From Vitis vinifera (lineage: Eukaryota; Streptophyta; Magnoliopsida; Vitales; Vitaceae): DNA of 64,000 nucleotides. The stretch spans positions 29,282,001 to 29,346,000 of the forward strand of contig NC_081818.1 of the NCBI RefSeq assembly GCF_030704535.1, read 5' to 3'. The notes below the pieces were generated by a model. That model was given only the letters and a program-made list of their open reading frames with translations. It was not told the DNA's origin and searched no databases. The number at the start of each line of letters is the position of its first letter. The first letter of the stretch is position 1. Below are positions 46,676 to 58,900 of this stretch, piece by piece. The translations under genes were made by a program, and so were the position numbers.

Positions 46676-46939
46676 TTTAAAAATAAAGCACTTTTATTTT
46701 TTGGAAACAAGAGAAGTAGTACCAAAGTATTTTGTATAAAAATACAAGGTAAATTCCTATCTTATGTATAGTTCCTAATTTTAAGAAGAAAAAATAAAAA
46801 TTATATCTAAACATAACCTTTGTAATGATCATAAATGTTTTATTTAAATTTTAAATTAAATTTCTTTTATAAAATTTCATAATTTGTTATGGTCTACATT
46901 TTGTTTTTATCAAAGTCTCTATCTAGTTTTATTACTTGT

Positions 46940-47330
46940 CATTCTTTAAATTCGATTGAGTCTTCCAAGTCTTCTCATTGGCCTTCTGCGTAAACGTGGT
47001 GTAGGCTTGGAAGATTCAATGAATAAATCCATCATTGATACATCAATGGTTTTTTCTTCAACTTATTTGACGGGAAGCCTACCTAACGTATGGAATCTGG
47101 GGTGGGTGCAGTTGCTTAATGGATCTGAATTGCAAGCTCCTAGAAACTATGCCCTAGTGTTCATACACATTTTGAACACCAAACCAAAGAGAAATATTAT
47201 ATGCAAGAGGAAAATGGACATTTACTTTTAGTGCAGTCCACCAGAAATTAAGTCATAAATTACGTGGACATTAATATTAATATTATGTTTACAGCAGTGG
47301 TGGTAGTTACCATCGCCATTCAAGTGGTTG
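46940..47330 (+). pseudogene. Relic RLK 5' end
   Basis: Positions 46944-47165 match the RLK upstream block (compare 5340-5560). After a shortened module comes GGACATTAATATTAATATTA. Then at 47285 the sequence TTTACAGCAGTGGTGG matches codons 8-14 of the RLK1 signal peptide (6165-6195). Similarity ends within about 12 codons. The start codon, TATA box and the rest of the gene are gone. It marks a further lost cluster member. Confidence 0.7.
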
Positions 47331-47829
47331 GTATAAATGTTTCAATGCTTCATGTTAGACATGCTTATAAAGGTGAATTCTTTTGAAAAGGATGAACTCA
47401 ATATTTGACCGAGTAATGGATATTCTTTCTACGAACAAGTTCAATGGGGGTGAATTCTTCGTAATATGCAACCTGATATTAGTTAGATAGTAAGTGGAAA
47501 ATGACCAAGGGTCAAAGAAGTGGAATATTCTTATTGGCGAAAAGAAATAACAAGTGACAATTTAATATTGAATTTTAAATGAAAATAAAATAAAATATAA
47601 ACCCATCATCGTTGATATAGAAGGCAAAAATTTAGAAGAAAAACGATTCATCGTTACCTTCTTAAGAAAAAAAGAAAAAAGCCCACATTTGTTTTAGTTG
47701 TAATAATCAAAAAGAAAAAAAAGACATCAAAAATAATGAAAGGTAAAAAATGATGTAAATACATTAATTTCATGTGTGTACTTAGTTATTTTAGTTATTA
47801 TGTTTTAAGAATATTAATGATGCTCCCTC
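47331..47829. other. Spacer, no gene
   Basis: Positions 47331-47560 hold unrecognised sequence. Positions 47575-47760 resemble 45650-45830 and 12860-13030, the spacer that precedes boundary blocks. Confidence 0.5.
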
Positions 47830-48222
47830 TATAAAATAAAATACATTTTAATCTTTTTGTTTTGAAAAAAACAAATGGTGTTGTTTTTCAAATATTTCAA
47901 TTCTATTACACATTCTGCCAATTTTTCCAAAAATACATGCATTGAAGATAAGATAGAAAGAGTTTTATGTCATATATTAAAAATATTTAAATTCAGAAGG
48001 TCTTTTAGATAGGACAAAAAATCAAATTAATGTGATGAATAATTGGATATAAATTGTTTTCTTTAGACCTAGACTTGCAACAAGGGGATTGACAGTCATT
48101 GTCTACCGTTTTCATTAGGTTGGGAGAGAGCCAGGTGGGTAGTCAGGTCAGCAAAAGAATCATGAGGACACCAATAATCGAGGCTTTAGTCGTGGACCCC
48201 AAAAAAGTAGTTTGACTTGGTG
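47830..48222 (+). repeat. Boundary block plus module (copy m)
   Basis: This is another copy of the block and short-form module. The module is cut near its TGACTTGGTG by the MITE at 48223-48651 and continues after it as TAGTGTGTGTTTCCGAAG. Confidence 0.65.
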
Positions 48223-48651
48223 GATGTTTGGTAAAACAATTTAATAGTTGAAAGTGATTTAATAATTTAATTTAAGTTATTAAGTAAATTAAATATATTT
48301 GATAAAATAATTTAATAATATGACTTAAAGTAAAAGATAATTAACTTATTTTTAATTTTGTATCTTTATTTTTCTTTTTTATTCTTATTTACCCTAATTA
48401 CCTTCCACGATTTCTTTTACTATTTCATGATCTTCATTGTTAATCGATCTCTTTTACCCGAATTATAATATATGAGAATAAATATATTAATTTGATGATT
48501 TAGAATAAATTTTAAGTTAATTTTATTAAATAATCTTAATACTTGAAGTAAAAATTAAGTAATAAGTTTTAAGTTAACAATTTAAGTATAATTTAATTTA
48601 TAATCAACTTAAATCATTAAGTAATAAGTTTAAATTTTACTAAACACCCCC
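48223..48651. mobile_element. MITE-like element inside module copy m
   Basis: About 430 bp of AT-rich sequence with inverted ends GGATGTTTGGTAAAA and TTTTACTAAACACCCCC. The flanks TTGGTG and TTAGTG are a likely imperfect target duplication. The interior alternates TTTAATTTAAGT and ACTTAAA-type stretches. Its placement inside an otherwise continuous module supports insertion. The superfamily is undecided. Fragments of the same type lie near 1560-1720 and 20350-20450. Confidence 0.55.
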
Positions 48652-50584
48652 TTAGTGTGTGTTTCCGAAGAGAAAATAGTCTCTTATATTGATTCTACGA
48701 GCCAAGAACAATTGAAAACAAGAAAAGTAGTACCAAAGTATTTTGTATAAGAATACAAGGTAAATTCTTGTCTTATGCACAATTTCTAATTTTAAAAATA
48801 AAAAATAGAAAGTATATATAAATATAACATTTATATTTAAAAGCACTTATATTGATTCTAGGAGTCAAAAAACAAAACAGATTTTGGTTTTGGAAACAAG
48901 AGTAGTACCAAAGTATTTTATACAAGAATACAAAGTCAATTCCTATCTTATGTACAATTTATATTTTTTAAATGAAAAATAGAAAATATATCTACATGCA
49001 ACCTTAATAATTATTATAAATGTTTTATTTGAACTTCAAATTTTCTTTTACTTCATAATTTAAAATTTTTCCCTAAAATTTTATTTAATTTTTATAATTT
49101 ATTATTGTTTGTGTTTTGTTTTTTTAAAGTCTTTATCTAGTTTTATATAATATTATGTAGTTTTTCAAAGACTCTTGGAAAATTTTATCTTATTCTCATT
49201 TTGATTGTATTGTTTCATTTTTCTCAAGTCTTTATCTAGTTTTATAACGAGTTGACAAATTCATACCATGTAAATCATACATAATTTAATTTGTTGACTC
49301 ATTATGAATGTTTTATTTAACCTTTAAATTTTCCTTTAATCATTTGCTTGTGAAGGGTCATTTTTTTCATTTTGTTAGACCTATTTGGTTTCATAATAAG
49401 TCAACAATGTGTAAATCATAAGTAATTTAATTTGTTAACTCATTATGAATATTTTATTTGACCTTTAAATTTTATTTTAATCATTTGTATTTGTAAGGAT
49501 GATTCTTTTAATTTTGTTTGACTTATCAAGCCTCTCATTTTCACGTGAAATCTTGTAAAGTTTTCCAAAGCCCCTTGAAAAATTTTGCTTCATTCTTCAT
49601 TACTTCCACAAAGTTTTCCAAAGCTCTGTGGAAAATATTGCTTCATTCATCATTGTGAAAACTTCCAAAAAGTTTTTCAAAGCTCCTTGGAAAATATTGC
49701 CACATTCATCGTAATGAAATCTTCCAAATATCCATTATTGGGAATAAATAACGTATAAACTTGATTGAGTAATCACATTATTTAGAACCTATTTATGATC
49801 TATTTTAGTTAAAAGATTCTTAATTTATAGTATTTTTTGTTATTAGTGTTTCTACTAGAAAAACTTTTTAAGAAAAATCCATTAGTATTTATATGTAATA
49901 AAAAATATTTTCATAATGTTTTTAGTAATGTATTATATATTTAGATGTAATAAAAATTATTTTTATAATTTTTTTAATAATGAATTATATATAACCTAAA
50001 AAATATAAAATCTCCTACCATATGATTATCCATGTGTCATTCTAGATGATTAGCTAAATTTTTAAAAGCAAAAAACACTTTCATGTATTATATACGAAAC
50101 ACTTTTGGGCTTGTTTGAATCATTTTCAAACATATTATAAAGATTTTTTTTATACATCGTTGGTACTCATCATTCTTTACATACGGTTGACTCATTGAAG
50201 TCTTCTTCTTGGTCTTTATGAAAACATGATGTAGCTTGGAAAAATCTATGAATAAATCCAACATTGATCAACGTCAATTTTTCTTATGGGAAGCCTACCT
50301 AACGTGGAATATGGGGTGTGTCGTTTAATTGAATTCAATTGCATGCTCTTGGAAATTATTCCCTAGACTATATTTTTTGTGTTCATATGGTGACATGTTG
50401 AAAATGTATTTCATTTTTATAGAAAGAAATAATCCATGCATACAAATTTTGAACACTTAATCAAGGAGAAATATTAAATTGAAGAGAAAAATGGCACCAT
50501 ACTCTCATAAGATTCAATATATTAGTTTTTTTTATATAAGTAAATAATTAATTAATCAAAGACTTCAAAGAAAATATTTCTGTG

Positions 50585-50653
<69 letters not shown>

Positions 50654-50689
50654 AAAGGATTTAGATAGGAAAGAAAAAGAGGTTTAAAA
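48652..50689. other. RLK3 far-upstream region, no gene
   Basis: AT-rich noncoding DNA, with the GTCAAGTCTT / CTAGTTTTAT repeat near 49110-49290 and AGTTTTCCAAAG-type short repeats at 49550-49700. The conserved RLK upstream block is at 50165-50400, and an (AT)n tract of about 60 bp is at 50588-50647. Confidence 0.6.
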
Positions 50690-50920
50690 TGAATAAACTT
50701 GCCTTCTTTGTATATGTTAGAAAAGAGCCAGCTGGGTGACGAGCATTTGTGTTCACATTTACTTTTATTGCAGTCCACTTAAAGTCTACACAAGAAATTA
50801 AATCATGAATGACGTGGACAATAATATTAATATTATTAGAGACTTTAGGAGTCGACTGATAAAGAGTTGCTTGACTTGGTGTGTTTCCAAGAAGGGAAGA
50901 GGCTCTTTCTTAGACACCAA
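50690..50920 (+). promoter_or_regulatory. RLK3 proximal promoter module (copy n)
   Basis: Long-form module directly upstream of RLK3: TTAGAAAAGAGCCAGCTGGG, TTTACTTTTATTGCAGTCCA, TTGACTTGGTGTGTTTCC, CTTAGACACCAAC. It is the template-like form from which the scattered short copies seem derived. Confidence 0.6.
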
Positions 50921-50945
50921 CCAATATTTATATTTATATTTGCAT

Positions 50946-50953
50946 TATAAAAG
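50946..50953 (+). promoter_or_regulatory. TATA box of RLK3
   Basis: TATAAAAG begins 41 bp before the ATG at 50987, in the same GCATTATAAAAGTG context as RLK1 and RLK2. Confidence 0.55.
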
Positions 50954-50986
50954 TGTGTAGTAAGGTTTAATTGCACAGAATTAAAG

Positions 50987-53847
50987 ATGGCGTCCTCCAT
51001 TATAATTTCTCCAGCAGTGGTTGTAGTTACCATTACCAGTATCATGATGATAATGTTATTCTCTCTTGCCAATGCATTATCATCACCATCTTCATCAACT
51101 GATGAGGCAGAGGCTCTGCGCAGCACCGGTTGGTGGAATTCTACCTCTGCTCATTGCAACTGGGATGGTGTATATTGCAATAATGCCGGAAGAGTTACTC
51201 AAATCGCCTTTTTCGATTCAGGAAAAAAATTGGGTGAGCTTAGCAAATTGGAGTTTTCTTCATTTCCCAGCCTGGTTGAGCTCTTCCTTTCTGACTGTGG
51301 ACTCAATGGCAGCATCCCACACCAAATAGGTACTCTTACTCAACTCATCATCCTATATCTCCCTTTAAACAATCTTACAGGTGAGCTACCTCTTTCCTTG
51401 GCTAACCTCACTCAGTTGGAGTACCTCTCCCTTCATTCTAATCGACTACATGGTTCGATTCCTCCTGAAATTGGGAAAATGAAGAATCTGATTTATTTTA
51501 TTCTCCATGATAACAACCTTACTGGTGTCATCCCTTCATCTTTTGGTAATCTTACCAATCTGACTTATCTTTATCTTGGCAGTAATCAAATAAGTGGTTT
51601 TATCCCTCCTCAAATTGGGAAAATGAAGAACCTGGAGTTCCTCTCTCTTTCTTATAACGGACTACATGGTTCAATTCCTCCTGAAATTGGGAAATTGCAG
51701 AATCTGAATTATTTGTTTCTAGACTATAACAACCTTACTAGTGTCATCCCTTCATCTTTTGGTAATCTTACCAATCTGACTTATCTTTATCTTGATAGTA
51801 ATCAAATAAGTGGTTTTATCCCTCCTCAAATTGGGAAAATTAAGAACCTGGAGTTGCTTGAACTTTCTTATAACGGACTACATGGTCCAATTCCTCTTGA
51901 AATTGGGAAATTGAAGAATCTGAAAATTTTGAATTTGGGTTATAACAACCTTATTGGTGTCATCCCTTCATCTTTTGGTAATCTTACCAATCTAACTTAT
52001 CTTACTCTTGGAGGTAATCAAATCAGTGGTTTTATCCCTCCTGAAATTGGGAAAATGAAGAATCTGATTTTTTTTAATCTGGGTTATAACAGCCTTACTG
52101 GTGTCATCCCTTCATCTTTTGGTAATCTTACCCATCTAACTTCTCTTATTCTTAGAGGAAATCAAATCAATGGTTCCATCCCTCCTGAAATTGGGTATCT
52201 TTTGGATTTATTATATCTAGATCTCAATACGAATCAAATAAGTGGTTTCATCCCTGAAGAAATACTGAATTTGAAGAAATTGGGTCATCTAGACATCAGT
52301 AATAACTTAATAAGTGGAAAGATACCTTCAGAGTTGGGAAATTTGAAAGAAGCAATATACTTCAATCTCTCCCGCAATAACATCTCTGGCACCATTCCTC
52401 TTTCTATTTCTAACAACATGTGGACGTTATTTGATTTATCACACAATCAGTTGGAGGGTCAATCTACAGCTCCACTAGAGGCATTTGACCACAACAAAGG
52501 TTTATGTGATGGAATCAAAGGTTTGTCGCATTGCAAGAAAAGACACCAAATCATTCTCATCATTGCTATTTCTTTATCTGCAACCTTGTTGCTTTCAGTT
52601 GCAGTCCTTGGGTTTCTCTTCCGCAAACAAAAGATAAGAAAAAATCAATTACCCAAGACAACAAAGGTAAAAAACGGAGATCTATTTTCCATATGGGATT
52701 ATGATGGTGTGATTGCTTATCAAGACATCATCCAAGCAACCGAGGATTTTGACATCAAATACTGCATAGGCACGGGAGGCTATGGGAGCGTTTACAGAGC
52801 ACAACTGCCTTCCGGGAAGGTGGTTGCCTTGAAAAAACTTCATGGATGGGAAAGAGATGATCCAACTTACTTGAAAAGCTTTGAAAATGAAGTTCAAATG
52901 CTATCAAGAATACAACACCGTAACATTGTGAAACTTCATGGCTTCTGTCTACATAACAAATGCATGTTTCTAGTTTACAAATATATGGAAAAAGGAAGCT
53001 TGTATTGTATGCTAAGGGATGAAGTTGAGGTTGTGCAATTGGATTGGATAAAGAGGGTGAATGTTGTTAAAGGCATTGCTAATGCGTTATCTTACATGCA
53101 TCATGACTCTACCTTGCCTATCATTCATCGAGACATATCAAGTAACAACATTCTTCTAGATTCCAAGCTTGAAGCATTCGTAGCAGATTTTGGCACTGCA
53201 AGATTGTTAGATCCTGATTCATCCAATCAAACCCTTCTTGCAGGCACATACGGATATATTGCACCAGGTAAACTAGACTATAACCTTCATTAATGTTTCA
53301 TTGCTTACCCTACAAACAATTTACAAAACATTAATCTTTTCAATTGTCACACCCTCATAAAATTTCAAAAGTTTTCTAGAGATTGCAAAATATTTATGTT
53401 GTAAGCTTTCTTTGTGTTTGGTTTTTGATAAGTGTGTATTAAGATTTTTTCTTATAACAAAAATATTCATTTTTTTACATATATATTGTAGAGCTTGCCT
53501 ATACTATGGTTGTGACTGAAAAATGCGACGTTTATAGCTTTGGGATGGTAGCATTGGAAACAATAATGGGAAAGCATCCAGGAGATCTTGTCACCTCATT
53601 ATCAGCTTCATCAACTCAAAACATAACATTAAAGGATGTATTAGACTCCCGTCTTTCATCTCCTAAAGGTCCACAAGTTGCTAATGACGTAGCTCTTGTA
53701 GTATCATTGGCGCTCAAATGTCTCCATTGTAATCCACGATTTCGTCCATCTATGCAACAAGTGTCTTGGAGACTTAGCGCTAGCAAGTCATTTCCACAAC
53801 CCGTTGGTGCAATATCACTTTTGCAATTGAAAAATGAAGAAATTTAA
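50987..53847 (+). CDS. RLK3: MIK2-like LRR receptor-like kinase, intact
   Basis: Exons 50987-53267 and 53492-53847, with a 224-bp GT-AG intron at the same APE position as its paralogues, give 878 aa. It has a signal peptide (residues 1-30), an LRR N-terminal cap, and about 16 LRRs of 24 aa. A membrane helix lies near 522-545. The RD kinase has the Gly-rich loop GTGGYGSVY, Lys616, HRD Asp716 and DFG Asp734. Relative to RLK1 it has exactly four more LRRs and one residue fewer before the membrane helix. The added LRRs repeat in threes: the phrase IPSSFGN recurs at 216-bp spacing. It is probably the member closest to the ancestral arrangement, because the intact DHQS-like gene follows it. The ligand is unknown; MIK2-type perception of small peptides is inferred from family. 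Confidence 0.93.
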
Positions 53848-55200
53848 ATGCCATGTGAGTTTATATGTAATTGGAAGGAAGGATTTTTTTTTTTTTTTTT
53901 TTTTTGTCATTTTCCTTTGTCATATTAGTAATAAGAAATTTGTAGTATATGTATCCTTTATTTCCCATTAATTACTCAAATACAATTTTTCTATTTATTT
54001 TTTCAAAGTGATAATAGCATTATGTGATCAAAAGAATTGCATCAAATTGATATATAATGCTTTGTAAACTTTGAATGAGATTATTAATCCTAACATTACC
54101 TTATTTTTCCTTTAAATTAATACCAAAATGTGACATCGTATTTTATTTTTTTCATTCATAATTTCTCCTATCTAAAAGGAGCTTAACAATTTATAAACAA
54201 TTATAGTAATAATAATCATCATTTTATTGGACAAAAATCCCTCTAACTTTTCTTTTCCTTTTAACAATTCTAACATTTCACATTCTAATGAATCTAATTT
54301 GTAATCTTTGTTGCCAAACACAATTGTACAATAAAAGTGGGAAAAAAGTGAATTGAATAATAGCAATATGATTATATCTACGTGATGTAGTGATTTTAGG
54401 AAGCGTCTCTAAACTTTCTAACACTTGAAAATTTATATCTTTCAAAATACTAGAAATACTAAAAATACTTTTTAAAATTACTCTCAAATGCATTCTTACT
54501 CTATTTTAAAATACTATCTTATCTATTTTTCTTGTAGCATATAAAATTATTTGATTATGTATAAGAAGAGCACTTAAAATATTGGTGGGAGTGAAGAAAT
54601 ACTAGGATGATACCAAACACCAATTTACATACATATATGTGATGCAACATTAAGAAATTACAATAATGTTTTACATTTTCTTTTCTATCATATATTCAGC
54701 TATCAATGTTAATTTTGAAAATATCTAATGATTGAAAAAAAATAAAGTATTATTAAAACTCTAAAATTTTTATTTTTCTATTGTAGAAAATTAGAAAAGT
54801 ACTGATATTTATGCTGATAATTTTGTTAAGATGAGATATGTGTTATCAATAAAATGTCCTTGACTTTATATCAAATTAGATATTATATTTATTTAAATTA
54901 TTTTCATAAAAAATTTTGTCAAGATGAGATACATGTATCCATAAGATGTCCTTGACTTTATGTAAAATTAGACTTATATTTATTTAAATTATTTTCATAA
55001 TAGTAGCATATTCGTAAAATGTGATACTATTCAAATTAAATAATTTTGATTAACTATGAATACATGTATGAAATTAGTATTGTTTGTTTTATTGAAATAT
55101 TATCGTGCATGTCATTAAGGGTTCACTTAAGGATGTAAAAATTTGTCTTGACCACACAAAGTCTAACTAAGTTTGTCCAAATATTTTGGCCCAAAGCTTG
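53848..55200. other. RLK3 3' flank
   Basis: AT-rich noncoding DNA related to 8660-9640 and to the orphan flank at 42880-44580. A duplicated stretch of about 100 bp (AAGATGAGATA...TGTCCTTGACTTTAT) occurs at 54828-54910 and 54918-55000. A poly-T run is at 53886-53905. Confidence 0.6.
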
Positions 55201-55209
55201 GCTCGGCCC

Positions 55210-55560
55210 TTATTTAAAGTGTGTTTGATAGCATATTTACTCAAAGTATTTTGAATGGAAGTGTTTTTTTCTAAAAGTATTTTTATGAGAATCTATAGTG
55301 TTTTTTTAAGAAACACTATAAGTGATTTTTTCAGATTTTTAAAAGTGTTTTGCAAAAATTGTCAAATACCTTCTTTTTTTTTTTCAAAAGTACTTTTTAA
55401 ATCAAAAACACTTCTTAAAATTACTATCAAATGGACACTTAGAATGTGTTTGTGAATGATTTTAGAAAGGCGTTTTTAACATTTATAATACTTGAATAAT
55501 AAAAAATTGTAAGTATTAAAAATATTAAAAGCACTTCTTAAAATCACTACCAAACGGGTT
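55210..55560. mobile_element. Pair of decayed MITE-like sequences
   Basis: Two adjacent AT-rich sequences have inverted-type ends. One runs from AGTGTGTTTGATAG to CTATCAAATGGACACTT (about 55216-55440). The next runs from GTGTTTGTGAATGATTTTAG to CTTAAAATCACTACCAAAC (about 55446-55556). Interiors share AAAAACACTTCTTAAAAT-like phrases. Target duplications are not clear, so exact ends and superfamily are uncertain. A related scrap lies near 54390-54490. Confidence 0.45.
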
Positions 55561-55987
55561 GTTAATTTGGGTCAATCCCTCGGCGGGCTTGGGCTGAATT
55601 TTTAAGTTCAAACCTAGCATATGACTTGACCCAAGCCTGACTTCAGCATCAAAACCTCAAAAAATTGATAATCAGATTAAATTAAATGACTATCATACGG
55701 AAGTTTTAATATTCATAATCAGATTTCAATATAAGACATGGCAGTTGATACTTAACGAAGCATTATTTCAGTTTCATATCCATGGTGTTTTTTTTTTTTT
55801 TTTTTTCACAATTCCAATAACATTTTTCCTAGCATTTGTTTATGCCCTTAATCGCTTTTTCTTTTTCTTTTTCTTTTTAATTGAAAATTTTCACATTTTC
55901 TGCACACCCTATTCACATCACCACTCGGCGTTAGAGTTAATTTGAGTAACCAGAGGATGGACACATGAAATCTACAGAAACCAAGAG

Positions 55988-58900
55988 ATGAGTGTGGCGT
56001 ACTATCCTTCCCTGGCTGGAATCCCCACATCACAACTGTCCTTATTCACCCCAAAACCAGGTTCTTTTCTCTTTTCCTGCTTCCCAATTCCCCATAATTC
56101 TCATTCATACTTGTTTTTTTTTTTTCCCTTGTTCAGATTTATTATTTACGTATCCTAATTAATCTTTAATGCTCTTAGTCAAGTCCAAGAGTTGCAGATT
56201 GATTTCATGGGAAGCCCATTCCATTACTAATAGCAGTAATAATAGTGGCAAGAGAGCTCAATTGCAGTTCAGTTCTCGGGTCACAATGTGTTCTTCTCAT
56301 TCTTCTTCGGTTACATCGGCGGGGTACCGCCAACACAAGGTGGTGTGGATATGGACGGAGAGCAAGCAAGTCATGACTGCAGCCGTCGAGAGGGGATGGA
56401 ACACTTTCATTTTCCTGCCTGACCATCGAGAACTCGCCACTGAATGGTCCTGTAAGTGGGTTAAGCCTCGTTATCCTCGTTCGTGGATTGCATGTTCATT
56501 GTTTGGTTTTATGCCTATGTGTTCTTTGGAAGAGTTAATGGCTAAAAAAGGTTAGGCCCAAGTAGTTGGGTTGAGGCTTTGCTTCCGGTTGAGTGGAATT
56601 GTTGTTTGCCCTGAAGTGAAGCACATAAGATTTTGTGCCACCAATTTGAAATTTAGGAATTTGCTTTGCATTGTAAGAGTAACCCATTACCTTTTCAATA
56701 GAATAAAACATGCCGATGTTTAAATACAGCCAATGCCCATTTGTAGATTTAGGTGACTTGGTGTATATATGTGTTTAGGTGTGATTGCTTCCAGACTATA
56801 GTGTACAAGTTTCTAATTCTGATGTTTTGGTCGAGAATTGAACAGCAATTGCATTGATACATCCGCTCTTCATTAAAGAGGGAAAACTTTTTGACAGTGA
56901 AGGAAGAGGAGTTGCGACAGTTTATGATGTTACTTCTCCGCAACAACTACAGCTGCTCCAGCCTGAAGATAAGCAGGCAGACAACGTTATCATCAATTTA
57001 CTGGATTGGCAGGTATGCCGATTGTTGTCCACTCATTAGAAATCAAATCTCAAGGAAATTCATCAATAACCTCTGCTCTAGTACCTCTAAGCTTGCTTCA
57101 GAACAAGCCTAAGAATAATATTAGAGGATGATTTATTTCCTTTATTTATGTGGACTGGTGGGACATTTTCTAGGTTTCATTTTTTTTCTTCTGATCTGCC
57201 CTAAGGTGGTGGAGTGCTAATATTTATGTACATTTTCAACTCTCATCTGTATTTCATAAATGTTTTGATGGATAACTTGATTAGCTTAAGGGAGCCTTAA
57301 ACCTCATCGATTTTTGGGTCTGTTTCATGAATGTTTTATAACCATTTTGGGTTTCATGTTATGACTTTACAACCCCAATTTTTGTGCTAGCATCTACCTA
57401 ATGCAACACTTCTCCTTTCTTTGGAATGGGATAACCATATGAAAGATACAAACTGGATACAATATGGGCAAGGTCATGTAGACCAGTTACTTAATCTGTG
57501 TTCTGCTTTTTTCCTTTCCCACCTCATCAACTGCTCTTGCCTATCATTTTCTTTCTGCGTGGAAACATTACCTGTTTCTGAAACAAAAAAGTTGGCTTGT
57601 CTTTGAAAGTATAACTTTTTTTAGCTTGTACCTTTGTTATTTTTTAAGATCCTGATTCTTAGTTGGTCCCTGGTTGTTCATTTCTTAGGTGATACCTGCA
57701 GAGAATATTGTTGCAGCATTCCAAGGCAGTCATATAACAGTCTTTGCCATCTCAAAATCTCCTTCTGAAGCACAAATTTTTCTTGAGGTATCTTTCAAGT
57801 ATTCTAAAATGAGGACCACAGAAATATTACAAGGGTGGAGCTTCTGTTAATTAATACAATTCAACCAGTCCAAATGAATCCTGATATTTGTTATATTTCC
57901 ATATTTTGTTGTTTGTAGGCCTTGGAGCAAGGTCTGGGGGGAGTTGTTTTAAAAGTTGAGGATGCAACAGCTGTTCTTGAGCTAAAAGTGATTTCCTTCT
58001 TCTATGACAGGGCTTCTTGACTACTGAAGCATTGCTCCTTACTTTGTTTGATATTATCAGGATTATTTTGACAGAAGGAATGAGGATAACAACATCTTGA
58101 GCTTGACCAAAGCCACTATAACTCAAATTCATATTTCCGGAATGGGTGATCGAGTGTGTGTAGATCTCTGTAGCCTCATGAGGCCTGGTGAAGGACTTCT
58201 GGTTTGCTTCTAGCTTCTCATCTACATGATTATATCTCCATGGCTCTTTTATTTACTATTAAGCTCCTGTTCTTTCTCCATGAGGTTATCATTCTCTTCA
58301 AGTATTTTTTCATAGGTTGGATCCTTTGCTAGAGGGCTATTCCTTGTTCACTCGGAATGTTTAGAGTCAAATTACATTGCTAGCAGGCCTTTTCGGGTCA
58401 ATGCGGTGAGTTTTGAACTTGGGGTTGCCAGAGCTGATATTTTTACAAATAGGATTACTGTAAGAACCTGGTAAATAAGGCACTTTTAGCTAGGTATTTT
58501 CTAGAAAGTGCTCTCTTATGAAAGTTTGATTTTTTTTCTTTTCATTTACAAGACTAGAGAAATGATAACTCAATTAAGAGAGTAATTAAATTCTATCATG
58601 CCTTAAGAAAGAGAGTGTTGGACTTTTATAGAGCCATTTCCGAAAACCATTGTTGTGTTAATGCAGTTCTACTAAATAAGTACCTCTTGTAATGTACAGG
58701 GTCCGGTACACGCCTATGTTGCTATTCCAGGAGGAAAAACTTGCTACCTTTCAGAGCTAGTGACAGGTAAAGAGGTCATTGTGGTTGATCAAAACGGAAA
58801 GCAACGAACAGCAATTGTTGGGCGTGTAAAGATAGAGACTAGACCACTAATCCTTGTGGAGGCCAAGGTTTGTGTATGTTACAAAATAATCTTGTAAATG

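Noticed and set aside
46123-46680. Short repeated open frames (RLEESQV...QQENHVDTN type)
   Set aside because: They arise from the tandem module copies, change frame between units, and lie in a sequence that is noncoding upstream of the RLK genes.
51490-52200. Regular direct repeats with near-constant spacing, reminiscent of a CRISPR array
   Set aside because: They are 72-bp LRR codon repeats inside a receptor exon of a plant gene.
56854-57112. Separate small genes within 56.8-57.1 kb
   Set aside because: The in-frame part is exon 3 of the DHQS-like gene with clean splice sites. The rest is its intron or shadow frames.
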